From contig JALHFX010000012.1 of NCBI GenBank assembly GCA_022837595.1, forward strand, positions 17,226 through 81,225: a stretch of 64,000 nucleotides of DNA, given 5' to 3'. The translations under genes and the position numbers were made by a program. Positions 62,921-64,000 of this stretch are shown here, one piece after another. The DNA comes from Propionibacterium sp. (lineage in GTDB: Bacteria; Actinomycetota; Actinomycetes; Propionibacteriales; Propionibacteriaceae). Within the stretch, counting starts at the first letter, position 1, and the number at the start of each line of letters is the position of its first letter. The notes below the pieces were generated by a model. The model was given only the letters and a program-made list of their open reading frames with translations, made no database searches and was not told the origin of the DNA.

Positions 62921-62956
62921 CCACAAGCCCGGCCTCCGATGGAGACCGGGCTGTGG
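62921..62956 (-). terminator. Hairpin between repeat-protein gene and iniA-like gene
   Basis: A long imperfect stem, CCACAAGCCCGG paired with CCGGGCTGTGG with one bulge, and an inner CTCC/GGAG stem around GAT. It has no T tract. It lies in the 107-base gap between the two genes, which share orientation, so it probably works as an attenuator or mRNA-processing element that lowers expression of the GTPase genes relative to the repeat protein. Confidence 0.6.
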
Positions 62957-62973
62957 CTGTCAACTACTCAAGA

Positions 62974-64000
62974 TCAGAAGTCGATCTCTCCCTCGCCACC
63001 GGATGCACCGGCGCCGGGGCTGAAGATGTTGCCGTTGTTCGCCCAATCGAAGCTGTTCTGGTAGGTCGCATCGATCTCACTGGTGAACGAATCATCAATG
63101 GTGAACGAATCTTCAACGGTGAACGAGTCGTCGATCTGGACATCGACATTAGTCGAGTAGTCGTTGAACGAATCGTTGAGATTCAGATCGAGGTTGTGCT
63201 GCTTCGAGAAGTCATTGAACGAATCATTGAACTTCGTGTTGATATCGGTGTTTCCGATGTTGATATCACCGGACTTGAAGATGAATTCGGAGTTGTCGAT
63301 GGTGACGTTGCCGCTTGCGGCGATGGAGTCGTCTCCGAACGCGACATTCGCGCTGTTCCCGAATGCCTGGGCGATGTTGCCGTCACCGCTCTGGATGACC
63401 TGGTTGACCGACTGATCGAAGCTCAGCGACCGCGCATCGACCGTAACGTTGACGTCGTTGTCGATCTTGCCGCCGCCACCGAAGCCCTTGGCAGCCGATC
63501 CTGCCGCACCACCGGTGAAACCGGTCAGATTCAGGTTGTCGAAGCCCGCGTTGTACTGGCGCACACCCACCGTCGAGGAATGGTCGTTCAGCGTCTGGGT
63601 GTTGAAGGAACTCGTGATGTTGAACGAATCCTGGTTGCGAACCGAGTTGTCAGTATTGAAGGAATCCTTGATCTCGGTATCCACGTCGACGTTGGTGGAC
63701 GAGTCGTTGTAGGAGTCTGCAATGTTCTTGAACGAATCGTCAAGATCGATGGCGACGTTGGTGGAGTTGTCGGAAAGATCCTTGAAGGAGTCGTCGACGT
63801 CGATGCCCACGTTGGTGGAGTTGTCAGAAAGATCCTTGAAGGAGTCGTCAACGTTGGTGGAGCTGTTCGAGTTGTCGTTCAGCGAGTCGTCGACATCAAT
63901 GCCCACGTTGGTGGAGTTGTCGGAGTTGTCGTTCAGCGAGTCGTCGACATCGATACCCACGTTGGTGGAGTTGTCGGAGTTGTCGTTCAGCGAGTCGTCG
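62974..64000 (-). CDS. IniB-like tandem-repeat protein (N-terminus outside window)
   Basis: At least 341 residues; the frame stays open to the right edge, so the start lies beyond it. It is dominated by Asp, Ser, Asn, Phe, Thr and Val, has no Cys and no membrane helix. From the visible N-terminal side it contains tandem 18-residue repeats of the type GIDVDDSLNDNSDNSTNV and then scattered DSFN motifs. A Gly-rich linker (about 145-165) is followed by a region shared with the other IniB-type protein (FDQSVNQVI to NIGNTDINTKFNDSFND) and an end with NIFSPGAGASGGEGEIDF. It is first in an iniB-iniA-iniC order. A surface or envelope role is inferred. Confidence 0.82.
   Translation of the reverse strand, partial: DDSLNDNSDNSTNVGIDVDDSLNDNSDNSTNVGIDVDDSLNDNSNSSTNVDDSFKDLSDNSTNVGIDVDDSFKDLSDNSTNVAIDLDDSFKNIADSYNDSSTNVDVDTEIKDSFNTDNSVRNQDSFNITSSFNTQTLNDHSSTVGVRQYNAGFDNLNLTGFTGGAAGSAAKGFGGGGKIDNDVNVTVDARSLSFDQSVNQVIQSGDGNIAQAFGNSANVAFGDDSIAASGNVTIDNSEFIFKSGDINIGNTDINTKFNDSFNDFSKQHNLDLNLNDSFNDYSTNVDVQIDDSFTVEDSFTIDDSFTSEIDATYQNSFDWANNGNIFSPGAGASGGEGEIDF
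63757..64000 (-). repeat. 54-bp tandem repeats in the IniB-like gene
   Basis: Direct repeats with a 54-base period: 63757-63810, a shortened 42-base unit (63811-63852, missing 12 bases), 63853-63906, 63907-63960, and a unit cut by the window edge from 63961. Each begins GTTGGTGGAG on the plus strand and encodes 18 residues. The last two complete units are nearly identical, so the array is recently expanded and probably variable in length. It continues outside the window. Confidence 0.9.

Noticed and set aside
63757..64000. CRISPR-like array
   Set aside because: The repeats are contiguous without unique spacers, have a 54-base period divisible by three and stay in one open reading frame, so they are coding tandem repeats.

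Overview
The window is GC-rich chromosomal DNA from a high-GC Gram-positive bacterium (Actinomycetota), possibly a relative of the Propionibacteriales. The evidence is gene content and gene order: 20S proteasome subunits prcB-prcA, mycobacterial-type integration host factor, a PriA without helicase motifs, the order alaS-ruvX-mltG-aroC-aroK-aroB and efp-nusB, GTG/TTG starts, and several genes whose -10 box lies only 6-7 bases before the start codon, as expected for leaderless mRNAs. The genus is an inference and was not tested.

Left part (1-17.6 kb): a ClC chloride/proton antiporter cut by the left edge, a two-gene YhgE/Pip membrane operon, tRNA-Pro(GGG), a PadR regulator with its membrane partner, murI, and a minus-strand operon prcB-prcA-tyrA-cmk-der. 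A lipoprotein polysaccharide deacetylase pair sits between prcB and the trmI-HAD pair, where actinobacteria normally carry mpa/arc, dop and pup.

Middle part (17.6-53.4 kb) is mostly housekeeping: S49 peptidase, metH, a PAC2 protein, an LssY-type membrane protein that looks frameshifted at its end, rpe, rsmB-fmt-priA, then a long tightly packed minus-strand run efp-nusB-carA-carB-pyrD-pyrF-mihF-gmk-rpoZ-metK closed by a strong terminator. Then come a PaiB-like protein, aroC-aroK-aroB, mltG, ruvX, alaS, a YihY/BrkB protein, rarA, a tyrosine phosphatase and aspS. A 68-bp perfect palindrome lies just downstream of aspS.

Right part (53.4-64 kb) is the most unusual region: two convergent transcription units resembling an expanded mycobacterial iniBAC locus. 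The plus-strand unit encodes a membrane-anchored Hsp70-like ATPase, a large ATP-binding LuxR regulator, an IniB-type protein and a four-helix membrane protein. The minus-strand unit encodes a tandem-repeat Asp/Asn/Ser-rich protein (cut by the right edge), then two dynamin-like GTPases in the order iniB-iniA-iniC. The two IniB-like proteins share a region of about 70 residues. The likely picture is an envelope-stress membrane-remodelling system with its own ATPase and regulator; this is inferred from family membership and gene order only.
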